Shown here: positions 53,633 to 62,778 of the stretch, piece by piece
Layout: the number at the start of each line of letters is the position of its first letter
How positions within the stretch are numbered: the first letter of the stretch is position 1
Assembly (NCBI GenBank): GCA_035634255.1
Contig: DASQDI010000024.1
Location: 61,961 to 125,960, forward strand
Length of the DNA stretch: 64,000 nucleotides
Source of the DNA: DATLMR01 sp035634255
Lineage (GTDB): Bacteria > Acidobacteriota > Blastocatellia > UBA7656
Direction: 5' to 3'
Made by a program: the position numbers and the translations under genes
The notes under the pieces: generated by a model
Database searches by the model: none
The model's input: only the letters and a program-made list of their open reading frames with translations
What the model was told of the DNA's origin: nothing

Positions 53633-54247
53633 TCAATACTTGTCGCTTCTGCCGTTGCGGATGAGGGCCATGGCTTCGGCCCGCGTGCGCGGGTCTTTGA
53701 GGAATCCGCCGCGCAGGGCGCTCGTGATCGTTCTCGATCCGGGCTTCTTGATGCCTCGCATCTCCACGCAAAGGTGGGCGGCCTCGATGACGACCATCAC
53801 CCCGGTCGCCTGAAGCTCGTCGTAAAGGAGGTCGGCTATCTCGGTCGTCAGGCGCTCCTGAATCTGCGGCTTCCTCGCCATCATGTCGGCCACGCGCACG
53901 AGCTTGGATAGGCCGACGATTCGCCCATCCTTCGGGATGTAGGCGATGTGCGCGACGCCGACGAAAGGCAGGAGGTGATGCTCGCACAGGGAGTAGATCG
54001 GGATGTCTTTTTCGATGACCATCTCGTCGTGCGACTCCGCCGGGATCACCTGGATCAGCCTGCGCGTGTCGTTGCGCATGCCCGCGCATATCTCTTCATA
54101 CATCAGGGCCACGCGCCTGGGAGTCCCCTGCAGGCCGGGCCTGTCGGGGTCTTCGCCGATGCCTTCGAGTATCAGCCGCACGCCCGCTTCGACCTTCCGG
54201 AGGTCAAAGAGGTTCTCCCCCTTCTCATTATTCTTCGGTTTCGCCAT
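53633..54247 (-). CDS. folE: GTP cyclohydrolase I
   Basis: A 204-residue enzyme that opens GTP to 7,8-dihydroneopterin triphosphate, the first step to folate and related pterins. Zinc-site and catalytic signatures: the CEHHLLPFVGVAHIAY stretch, LVRVADM, RKPQIQERLT and HLCVEMRGI. Start at 54247 (ATG preceded by GAGG); an ATG at 54262 would overlap larC more. The gene sits between larC and metG in an operon, overlapping larC by 20 bases. Confidence 0.95.
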   Translation of the reverse strand: MAKPKNNEKGENLFDLRKVEAGVRLILEGIGEDPDRPGLQGTPRRVALMYEEICAGMRNDTRRLIQVIPAESHDEMVIEKDIPIYSLCEHHLLPFVGVAHIAYIPKDGRIVGLSKLVRVADMMARKPQIQERLTTEIADLLYDELQATGVMVVIEAAHLCVEMRGIKKPGSRTITSALRGGFLKDPRTRAEAMALIRNGRSDKY

Positions 54248-55454
54248 CTGCCTCACTCTCAACGTCGCCCGCCCGCGACCGCTCGCGGTAGGCCGAGATG
54301 GCCGCGCCCTGCACCTCGATCAACGGCGCGCCCGAGCTTTCGGCCAGCCTCAGACAATCATCGTACTCAGGCTGAAAGTGTAGCGTGCGACCTCGGTCGC
54401 GCGCCACCTTTACTCGCGCGGGCCCGAAGCGCGTCTCGACAGTCTCGACCGAGCGTTCGAGCACGCGGCGCTTCGCTTCGTAGTACCTGACGCCCAGGGT
54501 GGTCGTCTCTTTAAACAGCAGGTCGGCCAGGGCGTCGAGCTTCGACGCCTCGCATAGGATCGAAAGAAGCACGCCCGGCCGGTCCTTCTTCATCTGCGCC
54601 GGGGTCATAAAGAGGTCGAGCGCGCCGAGCGCGAAGGCACGGTCCATCACGTAGCCGAAAACCTGCGGGCTCATATCGTCGATGTTCGTCTCTATGACGA
54701 TGACGCTGTCGCGCGAGTCCGGCGTCGCGCCTTCGGAATAGTCGCAGAGCAGGAGCCGCAAGGCGTTGGGGAAATCCTTCGGGTCGCGCGTGCCCGCCCC
54801 GTAGCCGACGCGGTCTATGGAGACGCGGGGCAGGTCTCCGAAGGCCTTCGAAAAGGTCGTCACGATTGCCGCGCCCGTGGGAGTGACGAACTCGCCGTCG
54901 ATCTCGCCCGCATAAACCGGGACGCCTCTGAGCAACTCGGCCGTGCCGGGCGCGGGGACCGGCAGTAACCCGTGCGCGGCCTTCACCGAGCCGCGGCCGA
55001 CCCGGAGCGGGGAGGAGATGACCTGCTCGACTCCGAGCAGCTCGAACCCTACGACCGCGCCCACGATGTCGATGATCGAATCGACCGCACCCACTTCGTG
55101 GAAGTGGACGCGCTCTTTAGTGGAGGCATGGACCCTGGCTTCGGCCTCGGCTAGCCTTTCAAACACGCGCAGGGAAGCGGCTTTGCAACCGTCCGAAATG
55201 GCCGAATTATCGATCATTTCGGCGATGTCGGAGAGGCGGCGCGCGGGCTGTTTCGCGTCGTCGACCTTAACGTCAAATTTCGTCGCGGCGATCCCGCTGC
55301 GCTTCACGCGGGCGGCCGAAAGCTCGTAGCCGGAAAGGCTCAAAGACGCCAGCTGCCGGCGCAGCTCCTCAAGATCGAGCCCCAGGTCGAGCAGCGCCCC
55401 GATGATCATGTCTCCGCTCGCGCCGGCGAAGCAGTCGAAGTAGAGCAATCGCAT
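54228..55454 (-). CDS. larC: nickel-pincer cofactor insertion protein LarC (DUF111)
   Basis: A 408-residue protein of the LarC family, which inserts nickel into the pincer cofactor of lactate racemase LarA and related enzymes. The sequence shows LLYFDCFAGASGDMIIGAL (start), HFHEVGAVDSIIDIVGA, VTPTGAAIVTTF and VETNIDDMSPQ. Both halves (LarC1 and LarC2) are in one continuous frame, unlike the frame-shifted L. plantarum gene. LarA, LarB and LarE are not in the window, so the target enzyme is unknown. Start overlaps the sirtuin stop by one base; the stop overlaps folE. Confidence 0.95.
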   Translation of the reverse strand: MRLLYFDCFAGASGDMIIGALLDLGLDLEELRRQLASLSLSGYELSAARVKRSGIAATKFDVKVDDAKQPARRLSDIAEMIDNSAISDGCKAASLRVFERLAEAEARVHASTKERVHFHEVGAVDSIIDIVGAVVGFELLGVEQVISSPLRVGRGSVKAAHGLLPVPAPGTAELLRGVPVYAGEIDGEFVTPTGAAIVTTFSKAFGDLPRVSIDRVGYGAGTRDPKDFPNALRLLLCDYSEGATPDSRDSVIVIETNIDDMSPQVFGYVMDRAFALGALDLFMTPAQMKKDRPGVLLSILCEASKLDALADLLFKETTTLGVRYYEAKRRVLERSVETVETRFGPARVKVARDRGRTLHFQPEYDDCLRLAESSGAPLIEVQGAAISAYRERSRAGDVESEADGETEE

Positions 55455-56206
55455 CAGCCCCGCTCCTTCAAAAATTGCGGCAGGATCTCTCCGGCTTTCC
55501 CGAGCAGGGTTATGTCCGAGAGGAAAGATATGTCGGTCATCTCAGGGTTGACTTCGATCACGCGCGCCCCGGCCTGCTTCGCGGTTATCGGCAGGGACGC
55601 CGCCGGGTAAACGACCGCCGAGGTCCCGATGACGAAGAAGAGGTCCGAGCGGGCCGCCGCTTCTTCCGCGCGCTCAAAAATCTTTTCGGGCAACACCTCC
55701 CCGAACAGGACTACGTCCGGCCGGGCCGCCCCCCCGCACACGAAGCAGCGGGGAGGGTTCTCTTCGAGAGGGCTCTCGCGGTTGTCGAACACGCTCGCGC
55801 ATTTCAGACACCGCGCCCTCCAGATGTTGCCGTGCAGTTCGAGCACGTTCAGGCTGCCCGCCCGCCTGTGCAGGTCGTCGATGTTCTGCGTGATTAAGGT
55901 GAAGTCCTGAAAGCGCCGCTCCCAGTTGGCGAGCGCGATGTGGCCCGGATTCGGCAGAATCTCGGCGAGCATGCCGCGCCTGTAGTCGAACCACTCCCAG
56001 ACGAGCCGGGGGTCCGTGGCGATAAGCTCGGCGGAAGAAAGCTCCGTGACCGGGCGGCCCCGCCACGTCCATATCTGAGAGCCGCCCCCGCCCCTGAAAG
56101 TCGGCACGCCGCTCTCGGCGGAGATGCCCGCGCCGGTCAGCACGGCGACGCTCCGCGCGTTGTCGAACATCCTCAATAACTCATCCGTGACTTCTTTCAG
56201 CACCAT
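55454..56206 (-). CDS. cobB: NAD-dependent protein deacylase, Sir2 family
   Basis: A 250-residue sirtuin that removes acyl groups from lysines using NAD. Visible: VLTGAGISAESGVPTFRG (NAD site), ITQNIDDLHRRAG (catalytic core; the base His is in LELHGNIW), zinc Cys pairs CLKC and CFVC, RPDVVLFGEVLPE and FFVIGTSAVVYPA. It heads the sirtuin-larC-folE-metG operon; the promoter must lie in the AT-rich divergent region with argS. Gene symbol by family; the acyl preference is unknown. Confidence 0.93.
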   Translation of the reverse strand: MVLKEVTDELLRMFDNARSVAVLTGAGISAESGVPTFRGGGGSQIWTWRGRPVTELSSAELIATDPRLVWEWFDYRRGMLAEILPNPGHIALANWERRFQDFTLITQNIDDLHRRAGSLNVLELHGNIWRARCLKCASVFDNRESPLEENPPRCFVCGGAARPDVVLFGEVLPEKIFERAEEAAARSDLFFVIGTSAVVYPAASLPITAKQAGARVIEVNPEMTDISFLSDITLLGKAGEILPQFLKERG

Positions 56207-56226
56207 AGCGGCTCAAATATTAAAAC

Positions 56227-56316
56227 AACTAAAATACTTGTTACTAGGCGCGTATTCGGTTTTCAAAGGGAATATCGTTAATTTTCCAAGGATTTTATAA
56301 AACAAGTATTTTAGTT
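56227..56316. promoter_or_regulatory. 16-bp perfect inverted repeat in the argS/sirtuin divergent region
   Basis: AACTAAAATACTTGTT (56227-56242) is an exact reverse complement of 56301-56316; 58 bases separate them. The whole divergent gap is AT-rich and contains the promoters of both gene sets. It could be two copies of an operator or a hairpin. A poor promoter candidate for argS has TAGTAT at 56333. Confidence 0.5.
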
Positions 56317-56368
56317 TTTTAAGACTGGCTGATAGTATTTGGGTTTTACCGGAGGAGTTAAGGGAAAT

Positions 56369-58342
56369 ATGTCTATTCAGGATGCGGTGCGGGAGCGGCT
56401 TTCGTCCGCCATAAAAGGCGTGTTCGAGATCGAGCTGGCGGAGATTCCGGTCGAGATTCCTCCGCGCACGACGCTCGGGGACCTCGCGTTCCCCGTGGCG
56501 TTCGAGCTCGCGAAGAGGCTCAAAGCCTCGACGGGGCAGAAGCAGAATCCGAGGGAGATCTCCACCCGCCTCGCCGACGAGCTTCGCGGCATGGCGGGGG
56601 TCGCGCGGGTGGAGGTCGCGGGCGCGGGCTACATCAACGTCTTTCTGGACCGCCCCGCGTACCTGATGAGCGCGCTCCGCGGGGCCGGGTCGGTCGGGCC
56701 CCGGCTCGGCGGGAAGATAATCGTCGAGCACACTTCGGTCAACCCGAATAAGGCCGCGCACATCGGCCATGTCCGCAACTCGATACTCGGGGACACGACC
56801 GTCCGCCTGCTCCGCGCGGCGGGCGAGCGGGTCGAGGTGCAGAATTACATCGACAACACGGGCGTTCAGGTCGCCGACGTGGTCGTCGGGTTCAAGTACA
56901 TCGAGGGCAGATCTCTCGAAGAGGTGAAGGCCATCGGAGGGAAGTTCGATTACTACTGCTGGGACCTTTACGCCCGCGTCGGGGGCTTTTACGAAGAGGA
57001 CAAATCGCGCCTCTCGCTCCGCGCCCGGACCCTGCATGAGATCGAATCGGGCGAAGGCGAGACGCACGAGATGGCCGAGCACATCTCGACGCGCGTGCTC
57101 AACTGCCACCTCGACACGATGCTGCGACTCGGCGTCGAGTACGACGTTTTGCCGCGCGAGTCGGACGTGCTCCACCTGAAGATATGGGACCGCGCCTTCG
57201 CGTTCCTGAAAGAGCGCGGGGCAATCGAGCTCGCGACCGAAGGCAAGCTCGCCGGCTGCTGGGTCATGCGCGCGGAGGTTGAAGAGTCCCCCGGCGACGA
57301 GGAGGGCGAGCATGAGGCGGACAAGGTCATCGTTCGCTCGAACGGCACGGTGACTTACACGGGCAAGGACATCGCCTTTCACCTCTGGAAGCTGGGGCGG
57401 CTCGGCCTCGAATTCTACTACAAGCCGTTCCGCGCCTACCCCGGCGGGCACGTCTGCTGGATCACTACGTCGAACGAAGAAGAGAACGTCGCCGGGCACC
57501 CCGAGTTCGGGAAAGGCGCGGCATACTTCAACGTGATCGACATCGGGCAGGCTTACCCGCAGCACTACGTAAAGCTCGGGGTGATGGCGGTCGATCACGA
57601 CGAGCGGGTAGAGCGGAGCGCGCATCTGGCCTACGAAAAGGTCGTGCTCACGCCCTCCGCCGCGGAACAGCTCGGGCAGCAAATCTCGGACGAAGACCGC
57701 AAGCGCGGGGTCGTCAGCATGTCGGGGCGCAAGGGCCTCGGGGTCAAGGTCGACGACCTCATCGACCGGCTTGAGATCAACGCGCGGGCCGAGGTCGCGA
57801 GCCGCCACCCCGAGTTGAGCGAGGGCGAGCGGGATGCGACGGCCCACAAAATCGCCGTCGGGGCCCTGCGCTATTTCCTGCTCAAATACACCCGGACATC
57901 GATAATCTCATTCGACTTCAAAGAAGCGCTATCGTTCGACGGGGAGACCGGCCCGTATATTCAATACTCCGTGGTCCGCGCCAACTCTATATTCCGCAAG
58001 CTCGTGGAGGCGGGGCTCGACACCTCGGGCATCGAGGCCGCGCCGGAGGCGGCGGGCCTCCTTAACGAAGAGAGCGCGGACGAGCTATGGTCATTGATAT
58101 ACCTGGCCTCCCGGTTCCCCGACGTCGTGCGCGGGGCGGTCTCGGCGCTCGAGCCCGCGATTGTCGCCAAGTGGACTTTCCAGCTCGCCCAGAGGTTCAA
58201 TCTCTTCTATCATAACTACCACATTCTTTCGGAAGGCGACCCGAACAGGCGGGCGCTCCTCGTGGCGATCACGGCGATTGTCAGGGCGCAACTGCTGAGC
58301 GCCCTCGAAGTGCTCGGCATCGAAGCGCCCGAGCGGATGTGA
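56369..58342 (+). CDS. argS: arginyl-tRNA synthetase
   Basis: A 657-residue class Ia synthetase. HIGH motif in NPNKAAHIGHVRNSILGD, the tRNA-acceptor contacts VQNYIDNTGVQ, and the MSGRKG loop that ArgRS often has in place of KMSKS. The C-terminal anticodon domain ends with FNLFYHNYHIL. The start at 56369 is chosen for AAGGGAAAT right before it; the frame is open 10 codons upstream. It is divergent from the sirtuin operon and its regulation may involve the inverted repeat. The next gene starts 80 bases after the stop. Confidence 0.96.
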   Translation: MSIQDAVRERLSSAIKGVFEIELAEIPVEIPPRTTLGDLAFPVAFELAKRLKASTGQKQNPREISTRLADELRGMAGVARVEVAGAGYINVFLDRPAYLMSALRGAGSVGPRLGGKIIVEHTSVNPNKAAHIGHVRNSILGDTTVRLLRAAGERVEVQNYIDNTGVQVADVVVGFKYIEGRSLEEVKAIGGKFDYYCWDLYARVGGFYEEDKSRLSLRARTLHEIESGEGETHEMAEHISTRVLNCHLDTMLRLGVEYDVLPRESDVLHLKIWDRAFAFLKERGAIELATEGKLAGCWVMRAEVEESPGDEEGEHEADKVIVRSNGTVTYTGKDIAFHLWKLGRLGLEFYYKPFRAYPGGHVCWITTSNEEENVAGHPEFGKGAAYFNVIDIGQAYPQHYVKLGVMAVDHDERVERSAHLAYEKVVLTPSAAEQLGQQISDEDRKRGVVSMSGRKGLGVKVDDLIDRLEINARAEVASRHPELSEGERDATAHKIAVGALRYFLLKYTRTSIISFDFKEALSFDGETGPYIQYSVVRANSIFRKLVEAGLDTSGIEAAPEAAGLLNEESADELWSLIYLASRFPDVVRGAVSALEPAIVAKWTFQLAQRFNLFYHNYHILSEGDPNRRALLVAITAIVRAQLLSALEVLGIEAPERM

Positions 58343-58422
58343 CGCGCCGGCGAGTTGCGCTCAGGTGGCCGGGCGGGTATAGAATGGGCGGAAGACTACG
58401 ACGGCTCCCCAGGAGAAGTTAT

Positions 58423-59448
58423 ATGTTGATTGTGATGAAACCCGAAGCTACCGACGAAGAGATCGAGAACGTACTGAAGATCATCCGAGAGATGGGCTAC
58501 AAGCCGCACCCGATGCCGGGCGCGACCCGGACCGCAATCGGGATAACCGGCAACCAGGGGGCTATCGACCCGGCCCACTTCGAGTACCTGCCGGGCGTGG
58601 GCGAGGCGATCAGGGTCTCCAAGCCCTACAAGCTCGTCGGCCGCGACCTCAAACACGAGGACACTGTCGTAAAGATCGGCGGCGGCGAGATCGGGGGGGA
58701 CGAGCCCGCCATCATCGCGGGCCCCTGCGCGGTCGAGAGTTATCAGCAGACGATGGAGATCGCCGAAGTCGTCGCGGCGACGGGCGTGAAGTTCTTCCGG
58801 GGCGGCGCGTTCAAGCCGAGGACCTCGCCCTACTCGTTTCAGGGCCACGGCGAGGAGGGGCTGAAGATTCTGGCGCAGGTGCGCGACAGGTTCGGGCTGA
58901 TCATAGTCACTGAAGTGCTCGACACCGAAACGGCCGACATGGTCGAGCGGTACACGGACATACTTCAGGTGGGCGCGCGCAACATGCAGAACTTCTCCCT
59001 GCTGCGGCGGGTCGGGCAGGCGCGCAAGCCCGTGATGCTGAAGCGCGGGATGTCCTCCACCCTCGAAGAGCTTCTGCTCGCCGCCGAATACATCATGGCC
59101 GAGGGGAATTACAACGTCATCCTGTGCGAGCGCGGCGTCCGCACGTTCGCTGACCACTCCCGGAACACGCTCGACCTTTCAATCGTCCCCGCGGTGCAGA
59201 ACCGCTCGCACCTACCGATCATCGTCGACCCTTCACACGGCACGGGCAAGCGGCACAAGGTCATGCCGATGGCCCGCGCGGCTATAGCGGCCGGGGCCGA
59301 CGGCATAATGGTCGAGGTGCACAACCACCCCGAGCTTGCGCTTTCGGACGGGCCACAGGCGCTCCTGCCCGAGATGTTCGAGCAGCTCGTTCAAGAGGTC
59401 TACGCCATACGCAAGCTGATCGCTCAGACCGAAATAAAAACCGTTTGA
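58423..59448 (+). CDS. aroF: DAHP synthase, type I beta, with ferredoxin-like regulatory domain
   Basis: A 341-residue enzyme that starts the shikimate pathway from PEP and erythrose-4-phosphate. The first 70 residues are a ferredoxin-like domain (IVMKPEATDEEIENVLK), then the TIM barrel with IAGPCAVES, FFRGGAFKPRTSPYSFQG, ILQVGARNMQNF, KRGM and DPSHGTGKRH. SD AGGAGAAG at 58411-58418 sets the start at 58423. The next membrane transferase gene begins 15 bases later, so an operon is likely. Confidence 0.95.
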   Translation: MLIVMKPEATDEEIENVLKIIREMGYKPHPMPGATRTAIGITGNQGAIDPAHFEYLPGVGEAIRVSKPYKLVGRDLKHEDTVVKIGGGEIGGDEPAIIAGPCAVESYQQTMEIAEVVAATGVKFFRGGAFKPRTSPYSFQGHGEEGLKILAQVRDRFGLIIVTEVLDTETADMVERYTDILQVGARNMQNFSLLRRVGQARKPVMLKRGMSSTLEELLLAAEYIMAEGNYNVILCERGVRTFADHSRNTLDLSIVPAVQNRSHLPIIVDPSHGTGKRHKVMPMARAAIAAGADGIMVEVHNHPELALSDGPQALLPEMFEQLVQEVYAIRKLIAQTEIKTV

Positions 59449-59463
59449 ACGGGCGCGGCCGGT

Positions 59464-61143
59464 ATGTCATCAACGAAGAAAGAGGGTTTAAAAGACCTCC
59501 GGGCCGTCGAAGAGATTGACAGCACCGCATTGCCCCCTCAGCCTGAATCATCGCACGCGAGACTCGCGGCCTTCGCGGGCAGCCGCCGCAGCGTCCGGCT
59601 TGTCTTCGCGGTCGCGACCGCGCTCTCAATCGCCTGGTTCGCTTACTACTTCTCTGACGGAATGACCAACGCTTACGGCGACGGCGTGGCGCACGTCAAC
59701 ATCGCCCGCAAGGTCGTCGATCACCCCGACGACTCGCTCCGGCAAAGGTACATTCAGATCGGCTCGCCGTGGCTCCCTCTGCAAACCGTCCTGATGCTGC
59801 CCTTCGTCGCGAACGACTGGATGTGGAGGACGGGGGTCGCGGGGTCTATACCCTCGATGCTCGCCTTCATCGTCGGAGCCGTCGCCTTGTACCTTCTCGC
59901 CCGTACGCTCTACGGGCCGGAAGCGGGGCCGCTCGCGCACGCCCTGCCCTTCGTCTCGGCGGGCATATTCCTGCTGAATCCGAGCGCCCTCTACATGCAG
60001 GCGACCCCGATGAGCGAGCTTATCTTTATGGGGGCGCTCGTGACGGCCGCCTACTTCCTTCAGAGATGGGTGGACGATCAGAGTTACGGCCGGCTCGCGG
60101 TGGCCGGAGTGTCGATGACCGTGGCGACTCTCGCGCGGTACGAGGCATGGCCGGTGGCCGCCGCCTCCGGGCTCATCGTGCTCCTCGCCGCGAACGGCGG
60201 CATACCTTCGAAACTCAAGGCCGCCATAGTTTACTCGGCGATAGTCTCGGCCGGGCCGGTCTACTGGCTATGGCACAACTGGGAGATTTACGGGGACGCA
60301 TTCGAATTCCTGAGGGGGCCGTATTCGGCGCGCGGTATATTCTTTCAGAACCGAATCAAGTTCGGCTGGACGAAAATCTTCGTGGGCAATGCCTCGGCCG
60401 ACCTGCTGCTGATGCTAACGATGGTCGCGGTCTGTGTCGGCCCCCTGCTGGTGCTGGCGACGATGATGGGTGTGGGCCGGACGTTTTGGAAGAGACGCCG
60501 CTCGCTCGTCAGACACGCGCCGGCCTTCCTGCTCCTCGTCCCCTTCTTCTTTCATGTCATGAGCATCTACACGGGCGAGGCGCAGATGTTCCCCCTCAGC
60601 GCCTTCGGCCTGCTGAACGTCAGGTACGGCCTGCCGCACCTGTTGCCGGTCGCTTTATTCGCCCCGGCCGCCGCGCTGTTTCTGAGGCGCTTTGATTGGC
60701 GCCGGGCCGTCGGGGCCGTGGGACTGCTGGTGCTGCTGCAATACGGTCATCTGCTTTCGGAAGGGCCTTCGCAACTCGCCGTGTACCAGGACGGCTTCCG
60801 AAACGGGCTGAACACGAAGGACGCTCGGGAGCGGGCGAAATTCTCGAAGATGTTGCTTGGCGACCCGCCCCGGCCGATCATTCTCATGCATTCGGGCGCT
60901 CTGGGGCCTGTGGTGATGCAGGGAGGGTTGCGGTTTTCGGACCTGATTCACGAAGGGACGATTGCGTGGCATGGGCTCGGCGAAGGGATACCGCCGGGCG
61001 TTCAAACCATCATCCTTCAGCAGGGCGACCCGCTGGACGAGCGGATCAGGCGGGAGCCAATGCTCTCGCGCGACTTCGCGGAAGAGTTCGTGGAGGGGCC
61101 TTCCGTCGGGAGGATCAAACTCTTCAGGCGCGCGGGCCAGTAG
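59464..61143 (+). CDS. polytopic membrane glycosyltransferase-like protein
   Basis: A 559-residue membrane protein with about ten hydrophobic segments. A short soluble N-terminus precedes the first membrane helix, and the first external loop has DGMTNAYGDGVAHVNIARKVVDHP, a form of the Asp-containing loop of GT39/87-like transferases. LARYEAWPVAAASGL and LYMQATPMSELIFMG are further marks. A soluble tail (about 425-559) has alternating charged and hydrophobic stretches. No ribosome site is visible before the ATG; coupling to aroF is likely. Donor and acceptor are unknown. Confidence 0.75.
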   Translation: MSSTKKEGLKDLRAVEEIDSTALPPQPESSHARLAAFAGSRRSVRLVFAVATALSIAWFAYYFSDGMTNAYGDGVAHVNIARKVVDHPDDSLRQRYIQIGSPWLPLQTVLMLPFVANDWMWRTGVAGSIPSMLAFIVGAVALYLLARTLYGPEAGPLAHALPFVSAGIFLLNPSALYMQATPMSELIFMGALVTAAYFLQRWVDDQSYGRLAVAGVSMTVATLARYEAWPVAAASGLIVLLAANGGIPSKLKAAIVYSAIVSAGPVYWLWHNWEIYGDAFEFLRGPYSARGIFFQNRIKFGWTKIFVGNASADLLLMLTMVAVCVGPLLVLATMMGVGRTFWKRRRSLVRHAPAFLLLVPFFFHVMSIYTGEAQMFPLSAFGLLNVRYGLPHLLPVALFAPAAALFLRRFDWRRAVGAVGLLVLLQYGHLLSEGPSQLAVYQDGFRNGLNTKDARERAKFSKMLLGDPPRPIILMHSGALGPVVMQGGLRFSDLIHEGTIAWHGLGEGIPPGVQTIILQQGDPLDERIRREPMLSRDFAEEFVEGPSVGRIKLFRRAGQ

Positions 61144-61146
61144 TCT

Positions 61147-62778
61147 TCACCCGATCACCTCCACGGTGGTCCGGTGCATAAGGGTTCTGACGCGGTTTCT
61201 TCCGGCGGCTTTCGCGAGGTACATGGCCCGGTCAGCCATTTCAATCAACTCCTCTTTTGACTTCGCGGCGTCGGGGTAACTGGCGACTCCCACGCTGGCG
61301 GTCACCTGCCCGATCTTGTGAACGGGCGTCGAGGCGATCGCCTCCCGCAACCGTTCCGCCACGTTGATCGCATCGTCCCGGCCGCATTGCGGGAGGATCA
61401 CGACGAACTCTTCCCCGCCGTACCTCGCGCAAATATCGACCTCCCGCACCGAAGACTGCATCAGGCGCGCGACGTGGCAGAGCGCGGCGTCGCCCGTGCG
61501 ATGCCCCTGCGTGTCGTTGATCCTTTTCAGGTGATCGAGGTCGAGCAGTATCAAAGAGACTTTGTCGTCATTCCTATCTGACAGTTTGATCTCGCGGTCC
61601 AGGCGCTCCTGAAAATACCTGTGATTGTAAAGGCCGGTCAGTGAATCGGTCATCGCCTGTGTCTGCACCTGCCGGAAAAGGCGCGCGTGCGAGATCGCGA
61701 CCGCGAGCTGGTCGGAGACGATTCTGACCATCAGTACCTCTTCATCCTCCCAGTTGCGCCCCGGAGTATCGTCCTCGACCACGAGGACTCCGATTACGCT
61801 GTTGCGGTAAGTGAGCGGCACTTCGAGCGGCCCCGGCGTGACGGGCTCTTCCCTGCCGATGGTGGAAGACACGCCCTCGGGGGGCCTCTCTTCCCCGCCC
61901 GAACCCCCTTCAGTCTCGTCGCGGCTACCCGCCTGAAAATCTTCTTCGGGCGAATCTGGGTAGTCCTCCGCGGACGACTCGCCCGGCCTCTCGTACACGC
62001 TCATCCCTTCGGGCCGGCAGGTCCCTTCCTGCCACAGCACGAGGGCGGAGCGCCTCGCTTTCAACGCGCGGCCCACCTCTTCGACTGCGGTCTGGAGGAT
62101 CGATTCCAGATCGAGCGTGCTCGAGATGGCCGAGCTAATGCGGCTGGTCGCCATCTCCAGGTCGTTCTGGCGCTGCATCAGCATCGTGAGCTTGGTGGTC
62201 AGAGTCAGGGCCAGCCTCAGAGAGGGGCTGTGCGGGGTGGAAGAGTTCAGAAAGGAGCTGAAGTTCTCCCTCTCCGGCGGGTTGAGGAAGCTTATGCGGG
62301 CCATGAGAAATTCGATCCCCGTGTATACCACGTTCGGGTCGAACGTCCAGATCATCTCGTAGGTGGTCGGGTGATTCGGCCCCGACCCCGGCAGCGCGCT
62401 CGAAGCCAGCAGCCCGCAAAAGCGGGGATCCATTATCAGAATGAATGGCCCCGTCTCGATGTTGTGATACTCCCTCTCGCTGAAGGCCGTGAGCTCTTTC
62501 CGCTCGGAGGGGTTCCACGTCCTCTTCTCGCACTGGCTGTCGCAGGAGAAGAGGTAGAGGTGGCGCACGGTCGAGCATAGCTTCGACAGGCGCTCCGCCT
62601 CCCTCAGAGGCAGGCCGTTGCGGCACCCCCCTTCGAGAATCAGCGCCGAAAGGTGGTTCTCCGTGACGACATCTTCGAAGTAACGGACCAGGCGTTTGAT
62701 CGTCTCTTCGTTACACCGCACAGGCGCGAACTCTTCGCCGTGCTGGTTCACGAGCACATTAAATAATGAATAGACCAA
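61147..62778 (-). CDS. DICT-GAF-GGDEF diguanylate cyclase
   Basis: A 543-residue protein that makes the messenger c-di-GMP. The N-terminal 200 residues fit a DICT sensory domain. A GAF domain (about 218-382, starting SAISSTLDLES) carries a disordered, Glu/Ser/Pro-rich insert of about 50 residues. The GGDEF domain (about 400-530) has the active motif GGEEF (454-458), and RxxD (REVD, 445-448) five residues before it, so product inhibition is expected. GLYNHRYFQERL and LDLDHLKRINDTQGH are also intact. The start is a TTG at 62778 with a weak ribosome site; a strong promoter (62854-62881) lies upstream. It faces the glycosyltransferase gene convergently. Confidence 0.9.
   Translation of the reverse strand: MVYSLFNVLVNQHGEEFAPVRCNEETIKRLVRYFEDVVTENHLSALILEGGCRNGLPLREAERLSKLCSTVRHLYLFSCDSQCEKRTWNPSERKELTAFSEREYHNIETGPFILIMDPRFCGLLASSALPGSGPNHPTTYEMIWTFDPNVVYTGIEFLMARISFLNPPERENFSSFLNSSTPHSPSLRLALTLTTKLTMLMQRQNDLEMATSRISSAISSTLDLESILQTAVEEVGRALKARRSALVLWQEGTCRPEGMSVYERPGESSAEDYPDSPEEDFQAGSRDETEGGSGGEERPPEGVSSTIGREEPVTPGPLEVPLTYRNSVIGVLVVEDDTPGRNWEDEEVLMVRIVSDQLAVAISHARLFRQVQTQAMTDSLTGLYNHRYFQERLDREIKLSDRNDDKVSLILLDLDHLKRINDTQGHRTGDAALCHVARLMQSSVREVDICARYGGEEFVVILPQCGRDDAINVAERLREAIASTPVHKIGQVTASVGVASYPDAAKSKEELIEMADRAMYLAKAAGRNRVRTLMHRTTVEVIG

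Noticed and set aside
56213..57847. 544-codon frame antisense to argS
   Set aside because: The plus strand encodes complete arginyl-tRNA synthetase motifs; the antisense product is low-complexity Arg/Asp/Val sequence.
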